Of a stretch of 64,000 bases of DNA, positions 1 to 11,222 are shown one piece after another (the first letter of the stretch is position 1; each line of letters starts with the position of its first letter). The stretch lies in NCBI GenBank assembly GCA_030437565.1, contig CP129291.1:744001-808000 (forward strand). Direction: 5' to 3'. Source of the DNA: Terrilactibacillus sp. S3-3. Lineage in GTDB: Bacteria > Bacillota > Bacilli > Bacillales > Sporolactobacillaceae. The position numbers and the translations under genes are program-made. The notes below the pieces were generated by a model. The model was not told where the DNA came from, made no database searches, and was given only the letters and a program-made list of their open reading frames with translations.

Positions 1-1431
1 TTGGTCACTTTCTGTGAAACATGACTATTTAAGGGCATGAAAAAAAACTCGTAAATTCTTGTCAATACTTTGGATAGCCAAACCCAAAGGAGGAATTTAC
101 GAGTGAAAACGGAAATCCGTTTACCTTTAGGATTGCCTGAATTTGAGATTTTAAAACAGTCGATCCGAAATCAAAAGATCATTTTAGATGTTAGAACAAC
201 AGCTTTACCCGTGCACTGCCCGTTGTGCGGTTTCTCGCATGTTAAAAGTCATGATCAGCGCCTGCGTAGAGTGCGTGACTTGGACGCCTTGGATAAGCCC
301 CTATACTTGATGATTCATGTCAGACGCTACCGATGCCTGAACTGCGGCGAGGTGTTTCAGCGAGTCTCTTCCCTCTGTGCCGCACCACAAGCATCAGACC
401 CATCGTCTGCGTGAGGCGATCTACTTGCGCTGCCAAGATACGACGATCAGCTCGATCAGCCGGCAAATGAGGATGAGTTATAAAACCGTGGAACGCATCT
501 ACTACGATATCGCGGGCAAAAAGTTGTCCGACACACCGCCGTCAAGCGTCGTTGGCATCGATGAAATCGCAGTTCGCAAAGGCCATCGGTATGAAACGGT
601 GATCACGGATATTCTCACGGGAAAAGTGCACCGGATGGGAGCCAACCGAGACACGGAGGCCGCTCGATCTCTGCTTGAAACACTGGATGCTAGGCCCGTT
701 AAAACCTTTGTCATGGACATGTGGCAACCCTTTTATCACGCCGTGACTCAGCTTTTCCCTGATGTCTCCATCGTCATCGATAAGTATCATGTTGTCCAAA
801 AAATCAACCATGCCTTGGATAGCGTCCGCAAAACGTGCCAGCCCTCCTTAAAAGGGGTAAAGAAAGGGCGGTTCTCTCTCTTGAAGCGGCGATTTAGATT
901 GTCAGAAAAACAAATGAATCAACTGGAAGCTTTTCACGAAGCCTCGGACGAATTAGCCTATGCCTATTACTTGAAAGAATGGTTTTATGATCTCTATCAA
1001 CAGTCTTCTTATGAAGAGGCCAAAGCCTTTTTAGACACCTGGATAGCAGAGGCTGAAAAAAGCCCGTTTGCCTCTTTTCACGAGGTTGTCAAAACCTTAA
1101 AACATTGGCAAGCTCATATTTTGGAATACTTTCGGGCACCCTACACCAATGCGAGAACAGAAGCACGAACGAACCACAAAATCAAGAACCGAAAGCGCAT
1201 GGCTTATGGCTATCGAAATCTTGACCATTTTAGGATCAGAGTCCAGTTGGATTGTGCGGGCTCCGTCCCTTCCTCGCCTCAGGATAGATTAGCAGATAGC
1301 GCTTAAGCGTCAAGCCAAACCCGCTTGACCCTTGCGCGTTATCCGCTGCTAAGTGGTTAGGCGAAGAAGGGACTAGAATGGGCTGTCCATCGACAAAATT
1401 GTGCGAGTACCACAGAAAATGACGAAGAGCC
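1..1431 (+). mobile_element. ISL3-family insertion sequence, left tip outside the window
   Basis: The right end at 1411-1431 reads CACAGAAAATGACGAAGAGCC without its last base counted beyond 20; its inner 16 bases are the reverse complement, with two mismatches, of positions 1-16 of the window. The left inverted repeat is therefore cut by the window edge and only its first few bases are missing. The element carries a single transposase gene. ISL3 elements normally make an 8-bp target duplication, which cannot be checked here because the left flank is absent. Confidence 0.85.
103..1306 (+). CDS. ISL3-family transposase (frameshifted)
   Basis: Start GTG at 103 follows an AAAGGAGG ribosome site at 86-93. 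The N-terminus has a zinc ribbon, CPLCGF and then CLNCGE about 50 residues later, followed by a helix-turn-helix and the DDE catalytic domain beginning VVGIDEIAVRKGHRYET, with the second Asp region MDMWQPFYHAV and the conserved YHVVQKINHALD block. The C-terminus, RKRMAYGYRNLDHFRIR, is complete. A one-base insertion near 360 (after the codons for VFQ) splits the gene; the rest of the reading frame is clean, so the copy is either recently inactivated or wrongly called at one base. Confidence 0.9.
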
Positions 1432-1731
1432 AAAATTATAACACAATAACTGTTTTGGTAAAGGCTGGTAAAGGGAGCTGATAAAAGTGCTAGGGAGCAG
1501 GGAAAAGAACACCTTGTATCCCAAGTGCCATGAAAAAGATATGCCCCGTTTCCATTTTCTTAATTCTCTATGGATTATTATATTCCAGCAATTATTGGGT
1601 GAGCAATACCAGAAGTTTCAAAAAGGTTAGCAATTTTAATCCCCAAATGTATACTATACTATATCTATAAGTAACCGGGAAGAAAGTTATGGGAACACAG
1701 TTTATCTTCGGCAAAATGGTATCGATAAAAA
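1432..1731. other. Intergenic, no gene recognised
   Basis: AT-rich sequence between the ISL3 right end and the restriction-modification operon. No open frame with a ribosome site or recognisable product is visible; a promoter for the hsd operon presumably lies here (a TATACTATACTATATCT run at about 1650-1670) but the -35 element is unclear. Confidence 0.4.
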
Positions 1732-1854
1732 ATGGCATTCAAACTTGGTAATAGTTTTAATTATCAGGATGAAATATGTTTGGTACTTGATGTTGATATT
1801 GAAGGTATCATTGATCTGAAAAAACAAGAAAAATTGATGGAGGATACGAAGTGA
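1732..1854 (+). CDS. Small unknown protein overlapping hsdM start
   Basis: A 40-codon frame starts ATG at 1732 and ends TGA at 1852-1854, overlapping the GTG start of hsdM at 1851 in a GTGA arrangement that would couple translation. The product is acidic in the middle (EICLVLDVDIEGIIDL) and has no motif I recognise. No strong ribosome site precedes the ATG and the frame is closed just upstream, so it could be the tail of a larger, decayed gene or an unannotated leader. The overlap is the main reason to record it. Confidence 0.35.
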   Translation: MAFKLGNSFNYQDEICLVLDVDIEGIIDLKKQEKLMEDTK

Positions 1855-4416
1855 TTACATCAGAAGAAATTAAACGTAGATTATGGGACGGGGCAAATGA
1901 ACTGCGTGGTTCAATGGATGCCAGTCGTTACAAAGATTATATGCTCGGATTGATGTTCTACAAGTTTTTGAGTGATAAGACTTTAGAAACATTCAAAGTA
2001 ACCAGTGGTTTAGGACAAATGACTGAATCTGAGCTGGTTGAGGAATACACAAAGGCAAAAGCAGAATACGGCGAACAGCTAGATAAAATGATTCAAAATG
2101 TAATCGGTTATTATGTTTCGCCCGAGTACCTCTATCAGACTTGGTTAAAAGATATAAATTCAGGAGATTTTGAAGTTCAAAAAGTAACGGATAGCTTGAA
2201 TAACTTCGAGCGTACAATTGCCGTGTCTGGTGATTCGGATGACTTCAAAGGATTGTTCTCGAGTTCTACGCTTGATTTAACTGATACTGCTTTAGGTAGC
2301 AACTTAAACGAACGGAGCAAAAATGTTAAGGCACTTATTTTACTGTTTGCAGACTTGAACATGGTGGCATTGCAAAAAGATGATGTACTGGGTGATGCAT
2401 ATGAGTACCTCATCGGTCAGTTTGCGATGGAGTCAGGAAAGAAGGCAGGGGAATTCTACACACCACGACAAGTCAGTGAAGTCATGGCACAAATCGTAGC
2501 GAAAACATCTCACATCAAGTCAATCTATGACCCGACTGTTGGCTCTGGTTCACTACTTTTAACGGTTAAGAAGCATTTAGATGAAGATGATCAAAAAAAT
2601 TTGAGCTATTACGGACAGGAAAAAAATACAGCAACCTATAACTTAACTCGTATGAATTGCTGCTTCATGGTGTTCGTCCTGAGAAGATGACCATTAAAAA
2701 CGGCGATACACTTTCACAAGACTGGCCAGAGGATCCAGAGCGTCCAAATGAGGGTGTGCAGTTTGATGCGGTCGTTATGAACCCGCCATATTCTGCGAAA
2801 AATTGGAACAAAGCAGGGTTAAAAGTCAGCGACCCTCGTTTTGGAGTTGCTGGGGTATTGCCACCAGATTCTAAAGGGGATTTTGCTTTCCTTTTACATG
2901 GATTATTCCACTTAGGTCAAAACGGTACGATGGCAATTGTCTTGCCTCACGGAGTTCTGTTCCGTGGTTCAGCTGAAGGCGAAATTCGTGAACGATTGCT
3001 TGAGAAAAACTACATTGATACCATCATCGGCTTGCCAAACAATTTATTTACCAATACAGGTATTCCAGTAGTTGTAATTATTTTGAAAAAGAACCGAAAA
3101 ATCGGTGATCCTGTCTTAATTATTGACGCTTCTCACAGCTTTATTAAAGTTGGAAACAAAATGTTCTACAAGAAAAAGATATCGCTAAAATCGTTGATAC
3201 GTATGTCGAACGTAGAGAAGAAGAGGGTTATAGCTACCTGGCGACACGTGAAGAGATTATCGAAAATCGATACAACATGAACATCCCTCGCTATATTGAA
3301 ACACTAGACGAAGAAATTCCTCAAGATGTGGATGCCCATCTCCTTGGTGGGATTCCTCAAAAGAACATCGACGACTTGAAGATTTTGCAGTCTACAGTGT
3401 CAGATGTTTTGGGACAATCTTTGAAAGAAATCCGTGACGGCTATGTTGAGCTCTTGAAACCAGTTGAGGAAATTTCTGATGATATATTGAGCGACTCTCG
3501 CATTGTTGAAAAGTCAAAAAAAAAATCGAAAGCAAAGCAAAATCCTATATTGATAAATACTGGGACATTTTACGAAATGTAGACAACAGCAGTAGTTTGA
3601 CTCAGTTGATGGATGAAATGCTTGTTGAAATCAAGGAGACTCTTTCAGAGTTTAAATATATTGATGTTTATGACGGCTATCAGATTGTGGCTGAGATTTG
3701 GAAAAATGCACTGACACATGATACGGAGATCATTGCGTTAAGTGATTTCTATAAGGCAGGGCGCACTCGTGAGCCAAATATGGTAACTAAAGGAACTGGT
3801 AAAAAAAAAACGTGAAGAGCAAGATGGCTGGGTTGGTAGTATCGTACCGAATGAGTTGATAGCGAAACGTTTATACAGTAATGAGCTAGAAGAAATTGAA
3901 TCAAAGAAAACTTGTATTCAAGAGATTGAAACGGAGCTGTCTGACTTGGTTGAGGCTGCGAAAGTTGAAGACAGTGATGAAGCCCATGCTTTAGGCGAAG
4001 CCTTGAATGAAGCTGGTGAAGCTTTTGAAAACAAATCAGTCAAAACTGAGTTGAAGAAGGCGAGCAAGGGAACAGTTGAATATAACCTGCTGAAAAAAGT
4101 TGAGAAGTTATTTGCAGATAAGTCATCTCTTAGCAAAGCCGTCAAAGCAGATGAGAAAGCACTCTCAAGGAAGCTGTGCAAGAACGCATTTTGACATTGA
4201 CAAATGAAGAAATCGACAGTTTGATGTATGAAAAAATGGTTCGGTAGTACAGTTGATGCCATGGTTGCATTGGTAGAAATACCGTTGAAAGCTGAACTTA
4301 ATACGCTACAAACGTTGCACAATCGCTATGCGGATACCATGTCAGCGATTGATGAAGAAATTGGAGACTCGGAATCAGCGTTTGAAGCCTTGATGAGTGA
4401 ATTGGTGGTGGGATAA
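1851..4416 (+). CDS. hsdM: Type I restriction-modification methyltransferase subunit HsdM
   Basis: Adenine methyltransferase subunit that, with HsdS, methylates the recognition site and, with HsdR, cleaves unmodified DNA. The N-terminal helical domain contains LRGSMDASRYKDYML; the SAM-binding motif I is YDPTVGSGSLLL (about 2527) and the catalytic motif IV is VVMNPPYS (about 2774). A long C-terminal coiled-coil extension makes it about 855 residues, longer than the ~500 of EcoKI HsdM and typical of long Firmicute HsdM forms. At least six one-base indels break the frame, near 2655, 3170, 3525, 3800, 4165 and 4235; several are in A-runs of 8-11. The TAA stop overlaps the ATG of hsdS by one base. 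The region is clearly more AT-rich than the flanks, suggesting transfer. Confidence 0.93.
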
Positions 4417-5670
4417 TGACCGGGCAAACAAATTTGGTGCCAAAAAGGCGATTTAAAGAATTTCAAAACACTCAAGCTTGGGAACAGCGTAAGTTAGGCG
4501 ACTATGCAGAAATTCTAACTGGCGGTACTCCTAAAACCTCAATACCGGAATATTGGGAACCCAAAGAAATACCTTGGATGTCATCGGGTGAAGTAAATAA
4601 AAGACGCCTAGATGAAACGGATAATTTGATTTCCGAAAAAGGCTTGAATAACTAAGTGCTAGATGGGTTAAAGAGCATTCTGTCCTGATTGCTTTAGCAG
4701 GTCAAGGAAAAACTCGTGGAACTGTTGCTATTAACAACATCCCACTAACTACCAACCAATCTATAGCTGCAATCGTTCCAGATGAAACATTGTATTATGA
4801 ATTTATCTATCAGAACCTAATCAAACGTTATGACGAATTACGTATGATTTCATCAGGGGACGGAACTCGAGGTGGATTGAACAAACAAATCGTTTCTGAT
4901 GTTGTTGTTCCGTGTCCAAGTTACGACGAGCAAGTCAAAATTGGAGACTTTCTCGCAAGTCTTGACAATCTCATCGCCCTCCATCAGCGTAAGTTAGAAA
5001 AGACAAAAGCATTAAAATCTGCTTACCTTTCTGAAATGTTTCCCACTGAAGGTGAGCGTGAGCCAAAACGGAGGTTTGCAGGATTTACTGGAGCTTGGGA
5101 ACAGCGTAAGTTAGGGGATGTCTCAGAAAGTTTTGAGTATGGGTTGAATGCAGTGCTATTCAATATGACGGAGAAAATAAATATATTCGAATTACTGATA
5201 TTGATGATATCAGCAGAGAGTTTAGTCAAATTGATTTGACCACTCCCAATACTGATTTAACTAAGGTTGATAAATATTTGCTAAAAAAAGGTGATTTATT
5301 ATTTGCTCGTACTGGTGCAAGTGTTGGAAAATCTTATCAATATAAAGAATCCGACGGAAAAGTTTATTATGCAGGATTCTTAATTCGTGCCAGAATTTCT
5401 CCTGAATTTGATGCAGGATTTGTTTTTCAAAACACATTGACTAAGAATTACAATAATTTTATTAGAATAACTTCTCAACGATCAGGACAACCAGGCGTGA
5501 ACGCACAAGAGTATGCAAGTTTTTCATTTTTTGTTCCTGGAATTGAAGAACAAACCAAAATTGGAAACTTTTTTGAAATGCTTGACGATACTATTACCCT
5601 TCATCAGCGTAAGTTAGAAAAAAAACTACAAAATATAAAAAAAGCATACCTAAATGAGATGTTTGTTTAG
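4416..5670 (+). CDS. hsdS: Type I restriction-modification specificity subunit HsdS
   Basis: DNA-recognition subunit with two target-recognition domains. TRD1 follows AWEQRKLGDYAEILTGGTPK and TRD2 follows AWEQRKLGDVSESFEYG; each is closed by a conserved helical spacer with LHQRKLEK. Two indels break the frame, near 4653 and 5148. The two TRDs differ in sequence, while the flanking segments are near-identical at DNA level (see the repeat entry), as expected for a specificity gene able to exchange TRDs. Expected length is about 415 residues, normal for the family. It sits between hsdM (1-base overlap) and hsdR (15-bp gap with AGGGGAG ribosome site). Confidence 0.92.
4476..5621 (+). repeat. Paired direct repeats flanking HsdS recognition domains
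   Basis: A 23-bp segment at 4476-4498, encoding the WEQRKLG region, is repeated exactly at 5093-5115. A second 20-bp segment, encoding HQRKLEK, occurs at 4982-5001 and exactly at 5602-5621. All four contain CAGCGTAAGTTAG. Such repeats bracket each TRD and are known in other HsdS families as crossover points for TRD exchange; no second hsdS or recombinase is present in this window. Confidence 0.8.
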
Positions 5671-5685
5671 AGGGGAGCGTAAGCC

Positions 5686-8600
5686 ATGAGTAATAATGCA
5701 CCAAAAAGTGCCGCAGAGAAAACTTTTCAAGAGAATTTTGTCAAAGAACTGCAAAAATATAAATGGGAGGCACCTAACTATCTCGACGGCAATAAGCAAA
5801 AAGTAACTGTTGCTGATTTGGTTACTCACTGGCGTGGCGAACTCAATCGTATCAATGTCGACCAGCTGGAAGGAGTGGAATTGACGGATAACGAGTTCAG
5901 TCAAGTTATGGCAAAAGTCTGCCGTATCAGCAACAGCTACGAGGCAGCGAAGATTTTAGCCATTGAAGAATCAAAAGGCAAGATTGATGGCATTTACCGT
6001 GATGACAATCCAAAAATCACGAGAAAACAAATCACGTTGACGATTTTCAAAAAGGCGGAAGTGTGTGGCGGGGACTCAAGCTATCGGATTGCGAGAGAAG
6101 TACAGACACCAAACGACAACCGCTTTGATATTGTCTTACTGATCAATGGCTTGCCTTTAATCAATATCGAAAAAAAACGTACGGACAAAACGTTAGACGA
6201 GGCATTTGGACAGTTTATGCGTTACTATCGTGACGGCGAATACAGTCATAACTTCATGGCTTTTTCACAGATGATGGTCATTACTTCTGAAATTGCCACT
6301 CGATATTTCGCTACGCCAAAAACAGCAGGAGATTTCAATCTTAGTTTCGTCTTCCATTGGTCGGATAAAGAAAACAATGTTGTAAACGATTGGAGAAAAG
6401 TGATTGAGCAATTCCTGATGATTCCAATGGCACATCAGATGGTCGGAGATTACTTAGTCATTGATGAAGCTCGTGATGAGGAAAATAGACGACATATGTT
6501 AATGCGTCCCTATCAAGTCCACGCTTTACAAGCGGTTGAAGGGGCAGCATTTGGTTGGGACAATGATGAAAAATTACCTCATGGCGGTTTTGTTTGGCAC
6601 ACGACTGGTTCGGGGAAAACGATTACGAGTTTCAAGACTGCTTTGTTTTTATCGACGAGAGAGCAGGATTTGATAAAGTTGTCTTCCTTGTTGATAGACG
6701 TGAGTTAGACAATCGTACCAGTGAAAATTTCAAAGCATACGCTGCCTATGAACCCGTTTCTGTTGATGATACGAAACACACCTACCAGCTAAAAAAGATA
6801 CTCAAGTCAGCTAAAAACGGAATTGTGGTAACGACAACCTTCAAACTGAATGCTTTAGTGAAGGAACTGGAAGAAGCGCACGATGATCGTTTAGCAGATA
6901 AGAAAATCGTTTTTTATCATCGATGAAGCCCATCGTACGACAATGGGGCAAATGATGGGAACCATTAAGAGCTATTTCAAGAAAAATGGACTTTTCTTTG
7001 GTTTTACTGGGACACCTTTATTTGATGAAAATAAGATTAAAGGTAAGGTCAATGAAAAGAGTGAAGTCATCAATACGACTGAAAAGTTATTTGGGCCTAT
7101 GTTACATCAATATACGATTGATGAAGCGATTGCGGATAAAAATGTATTAGGTTTTCACGTTGACTATATCAATACTGGGGAATTCAAGAGTTATGAAGAT
7201 TTAAGAGAGCAACTAGCTGAGAAAATTAAGGAAGAACACCCTGAAATGAATGATAGAGAAATTGAACGCCAAGTCCAAGAAATGTCAGAAGCTGACCTTG
7301 AAAAGCAGGCTAAAAAACGAGAACTGTTTAAATACCAAGATGAAACGCATATCCCACGTGTAGTTGAAGAAGTTCTGAGTAACTGGGAATCACAATCACA
7401 GGACAGAGAATTTAATGCGATTTTGACAGTGGCCTATAAAAATCGTGTGATTGCTTATTATAATGAATTTAAAAAACAACTGAAAGATCGTGGTGAAAAG
7501 CTGAATGTGGCGATGACGTTTAGTTTTGGTAACGAAAATGATCCTACGCCACTAGACCCTAAAATTGTTAAGGGTATGTTTAAGGATTACGCTGCATTTA
7601 CAGGCATTGAGTTTATTGCTGGTGATAAAAAACACGGCGAGGATGCTTACTTTGAAGATGTCGTGGAACGTGCCACTCGAGGCGGTAGCGGACGAAATCC
7701 TAAGAATATAGACCTCGTGATTGTGGCAGACCAACTGCTGACAGGTTACGACTCTAAGCGTCTTAATACGCTTTATGTTGACCGTTCACTTGAACTTCAA
7801 GGCTTGATTCAAGCCTATTCACGAACAAATCGTGTGTTTGGCTCAAATAAAGAGTTTGGTACGATTATTAACTTCCAATATCCTCGAATTACTGAAGAAA
7901 TAGTAGATCAAGCTTTGAAGCTGTACGGAAGTGGGGGTAAAAGTAGCAAGGCAATTGTTGACACCTATGAAACTGCTGTAAAGAAATTAGCTATAAAAGC
8001 TACTGAAATGATTCCGACTTTACCTGACCCAACAGAATGGCAGACAATTGAACACGATGAGAAGAAAAAAAGAAGCCTTTATACTTGCTTTTAAAAATGC
8101 TGCTGAGCAGTTGAATTTAGTAGAACAATACTATGAATTCAAGTGGGATGATGTAACTTTTTTGTATTGATGAGCATACTTGGTTGCAGTATGTCGGTGC
8201 CCATAAAAACCTAACTTGGAAGCCAGGCACCCCACCTCCGCCAACACCTACTAATCCGCTTGTTGGAAAAACGAAGTTGGCAGGAACTCAAGTCATAGAT
8301 GCAAATCACATTCTTAGTTTGATTGGTTCTAAAGTTACCTCAACGAATGGTGTGCAAACTGTAGATAGTGAAACACTCCGTATAATTTATGAGCAAATTC
8401 AAGAGTTAAGTAATATGGGTGAATACGAGCAGGCACAGCTGTTAAAAAAATTTGTGGATACTGAACTTGTACCTGGAAACTTATCGATCGGTTTAAATTT
8501 TGACGAGGCATTTGAAGTTTGGAAAGCAAGCAAACTAAATAGTGCTGTTGAGGATTTTTCTAATGAGTGGGGATTGGACAGTGAATTACTAAGAAAATCC

Positions 8601-8784
8601 GTTCCGTTAGTTCATATTCTTCTTCCCAACCAGACGTTGTGCCATACATCAATGAACTTATTAGTAGTGTTGATTTTTTAGTAAGGCGACCAATCAATCA
8701 GCTGGTAATCTGCTAAGGCATAATATGATGCTAACAGCCAAACTTCCAGAGCGTATTGCTGAAATTAAGCAAAAATATAGCTAA
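5686..8784 (+). CDS. hsdR: Type I restriction endonuclease subunit HsdR
   Basis: Motor and nuclease subunit, about 1030 residues. The N-terminal PD-(D/E)XK nuclease is visible as NRFDIVLLINGLPLINIEKKR with D and E-x-K. The SF2 helicase follows: Walker A HTTGSGKT (about 6598), DEAH box IIDEAHRT (about 6915), motif III GFTGTPLF, and motif VI QAYSRTNRVFG (about 7818). Frameshifts occur near 6655, 6913, 8070, 8165 and 8675; after the last, the true C-terminus continues to MLTAKLPERIAEIKQKYS and stops at 8782-8784. It is last in the M-S-R operon, the order of type IC-like systems. Confidence 0.93.
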
Positions 8785-9351
8785 CTTGATGGGGCTTTAA
8801 AGTGACCGAAATTGGAGAATAACAAGTAAAAAACAGAATATGTTGATTTTAAGAAAGAAAGCAACGAACGAGATATTATTAAAAGTTAGACTGAAGGAAT
8901 CAAATTCACCTTTATATAGATGGCACTGAACACTCCATTAGGCCGCCAATGCTGCTTTTTCTGAATTTCTTTCTTAAGAGCGGCTGAATCTCAATCAGCT
9001 CCGCTTGGAAAAGCAAATACAGTCCGAGAAGGTTATGTAGAAAACGTTGAATATTTCCAAATCGATGAAGTCCCGTTCCCGCTAGAAAAGACAAAGCAAA
9101 TTATAAAAAAAGTTTAATAGACGTAATTGGCATAAGATTATAACCAAAAAAGCTAGTCACAAAGTCCTGCCATTTTTTGCCGATTAGTGTCATTTAGCAT
9201 ACAATCTTTTCAAAAAAAAAAATGGTGTGAGTATGGTACCTTTCGTTCATGTTTTTCCCGGCAGACCTGATTATGATAACAATAGGAGACTTTTTTACAC
9301 GACAATGACAAAATATTCAGTTTTAAATAGCGAAATTGGAGAGATTCAATC
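8785..9351. other. Gene-poor region with unexplained coding scrap
   Basis: Between hsdR and the LXG remnants. At about 9028-9117 on the + strand a frame reads VREGYVENVEYFQIDEVPFP and ends with a TAA, with codon use like a real gene tail, but no upstream part is found. An A-run of 11 sits at about 9212. No terminator or complete gene is seen. Confidence 0.35.
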
Positions 9352-9596
9352 ATGGACGTTTCCGGCATGCTGACTCATATTTTTGCGCATTGAACAATCG
9401 GCTGTTTCGAGTGACAAGATCGACCGATTAAGGCGAGCCAAACTAGAATTGGCCGATGGTGGACAAGCCAACCGGCGGAAATATGGCCAGGCTTTGCAGT
9501 GCCTGCTGGCGAAGTACATAGAAGAAGTTCAAAAAATATCGCGCATACCGAGGCAATGTGCAGCTTTTGAAACGGCAGGATGAGGCCATTCATTAA
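9352..9596 (+). pseudogene. T7SS LXG-partner small helical protein (YwqH/DUF5082-like), broken
   Basis: ATG at 9352 follows GGAGAG. The protein reads MDVSGMLTHIF, then after a frameshift IDRLRRAKLELADG, and after a second frameshift a helical tail ending VQLLKRQDEAIH before TAA at 9594. The IDRLRRAK-type coiled coil and the position 19 bp ahead of an LXG gene match the small WXG-like helper proteins that accompany LXG toxins (for example ywqH-ywqI-ywqJ of Bacillus subtilis). About 81 codons remain, shorter than the usual ~120, so an internal deletion is likely in addition to the frameshifts. Family assignment is inferred from context and weak similarity. Confidence 0.5.
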
Positions 9597-9615
9597 ATAA
9601 GGGGGCAGGGAGCCG

Positions 9616-10640
9616 GTGGGAGACACGACGACATTCGAGGCGCAAACCCTGATCGCGGCGGTGAAGGACCGGGCTAAACCAGTACGAGGCGCTGAAAGAT
9701 CAGTTTCAGCACTTAAAAACCGCTTTTCAGCGTATCACGGAGATGGGCGATTTTCAGGGCAAAGGGGCGCAGGCGATCAAAGAGTTCTATCAGGCGCAGA
9801 TTGACGTGGTCAATGCCTGGCTGCGGCTGATTGACCGGCAGATCGCGTTTTTTAACGGCGTTCCCGGCGCGGTTGAGGACAAAGGTTTATCGGGGGACAC
9901 GGTGGTGACTGTCCCTTTTCTAGAGCAGGACCTCGTAAACGGGTACCATCGGTCGAAGGACTTGGTCTATGACCAGCGGGAAACGATCAACCACATTCTA
10001 AGCGATATTTCCGACTTGTGTCGCTCGATCTGTTTTCAACGGAGACTGTAGACGAAGAGCTGGACAAAGCCGATCACAAGCGAAAGCAAACAGCGGATAC
10101 CGTTCGCGAGCTGGATCAAGCACTCGTTCAAGAATACAGCGGCTCCGAAAGCGACCAGCAATACGTGGCGGCGCTGTTTGCCGAACTGATCGGAGCGACG
10201 CGCCAGGGCGGTGACGTCTCGCCAATCCATTTCGACGCCGAGGCTTATCATGATAGCGCCGTCTACCAATCACAGGGCGAGAAGGAACAGGAAACGGCGG
10301 CGTACCTTGACTTTAAGGAGCAGCAGGAAAAGGCCCGCGAGTTAGAGAAGAAAGAAGAGGCAGAGAAGGAGGAACCGTTCTTCACGGCAGCTTTCAGCCT
10401 CCTTGCATTAAACAACAGAATCAATAAAGGCATTCAGGACGGACTTCTGAGTGCCACTAAAGATACTATTGGCGGTATTTTGGATACACTCACGACTTCT
10501 CCTATGCTGGTGGAAAAAAACATCATCGTTCGTTCGGCGATTCATCCAGTCAAAACGTATGACATCATTAAAAGCGTCATTGTTCAATCTTATGATAAAA
10601 ACATGGTGCATGGCGACGCCTATACCCGTGTAGAGTTTTT
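9616..10640 (+). pseudogene. LXG-domain T7SS polymorphic toxin, C-terminal toxin domain lost
   Basis: The N-terminal LXG domain is recognisable: FQGKGAQAIKEFYQAQ, then VTVPFLEQDLVNGYHRSKDL and the long helical region, followed by the pre-toxin linker IHPVKTYDIIKSVIVQSYDK and NMVHGDAYTRVEF. Proteins of this family are exported by the Firmicute type VII system and end in a variable toxin domain. Here the linker runs directly into the second half of a cytosine-deaminase-like gene at about 10630-10650, so no toxin domain or immunity gene is present. Frameshifts lie near 9675 and 10018. No T7SS apparatus genes are in the window. GC is higher than in the hsd region. Confidence 0.8.
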
Positions 10641-11222
10641 GCCGGGCATTTATGTTCGCTGGCGGCGATGGATAAAGAGCGGGCCTATGAGCTCATCAAT
10701 GGCATGGAGGAAGCGGGGATCGGAGCGATTACATTGCCAGGTGCCAATCTGTTTTTGCAGGGAAGGGCGGACAAAGGCTTGGTTCGCCGCGGCATCACCC
10801 GAGTTAAAGAGCTTCGGGCGATGGGCGTTCCGGTGGCGACCGCTTCGGATAATATCAACGATCCTTTTCACCCGTTCGGAAGGGGGGATCTCCTGCAGAT
10901 CGGCCTTTTGACCGCTTATGCTGCCCATATGGCCGGCAGGGATGATCTATCCGCGATTCTGGATATGATCAGCACGATTCCGGCCGGCTTTTACGGCATA
11001 GAGAATCATGGGCTCAAAGAAGGTGCGTCCGCCCAATTCGTACTGGCAGACACTGGGAACATCTATGATCTGTTTTCGTTTCAATCGCCGACGCGTTTCG
11101 TTTATGCCCATGGCCAGTGGTTGTCCGAAAGACGTTCGAGCAGCTGCTTTCATGATGCACAACTAAAGGCGCTGTGGAGCCGTGTTCAAACGTCCGCTGA
11201 TTTGAGGTGCGATCATGTTTGA
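10641..11222 (+). pseudogene. Cytosine-deaminase-like amidohydrolase, N-terminal half missing
   Basis: The C-terminal half of a CodA-type amidohydrolase begins at about LCSLAAMDKERAYELI and includes GAITLPGANLFLQGRADK, RRGITRVKELRAMGVPVAT and the metal-ligand region ASDNINDPFHPFGRGDLLQ. The N-terminal half with the HTH metal motif is absent; the upstream DNA is the LXG gene. The frame ends TGA 11220-11222, overlapping the next deaminase start at 11215. It is paralogous to that downstream gene, so the locus once had two tandem deaminases. Confidence 0.8.

Noticed and set aside
1851..4416. Programmed frameshifting or phase variation in hsdM A-runs
   Set aside because: Indels of the same kind occur in nearly all genes, including murB and transposases, so a special mechanism for hsdM is not needed.
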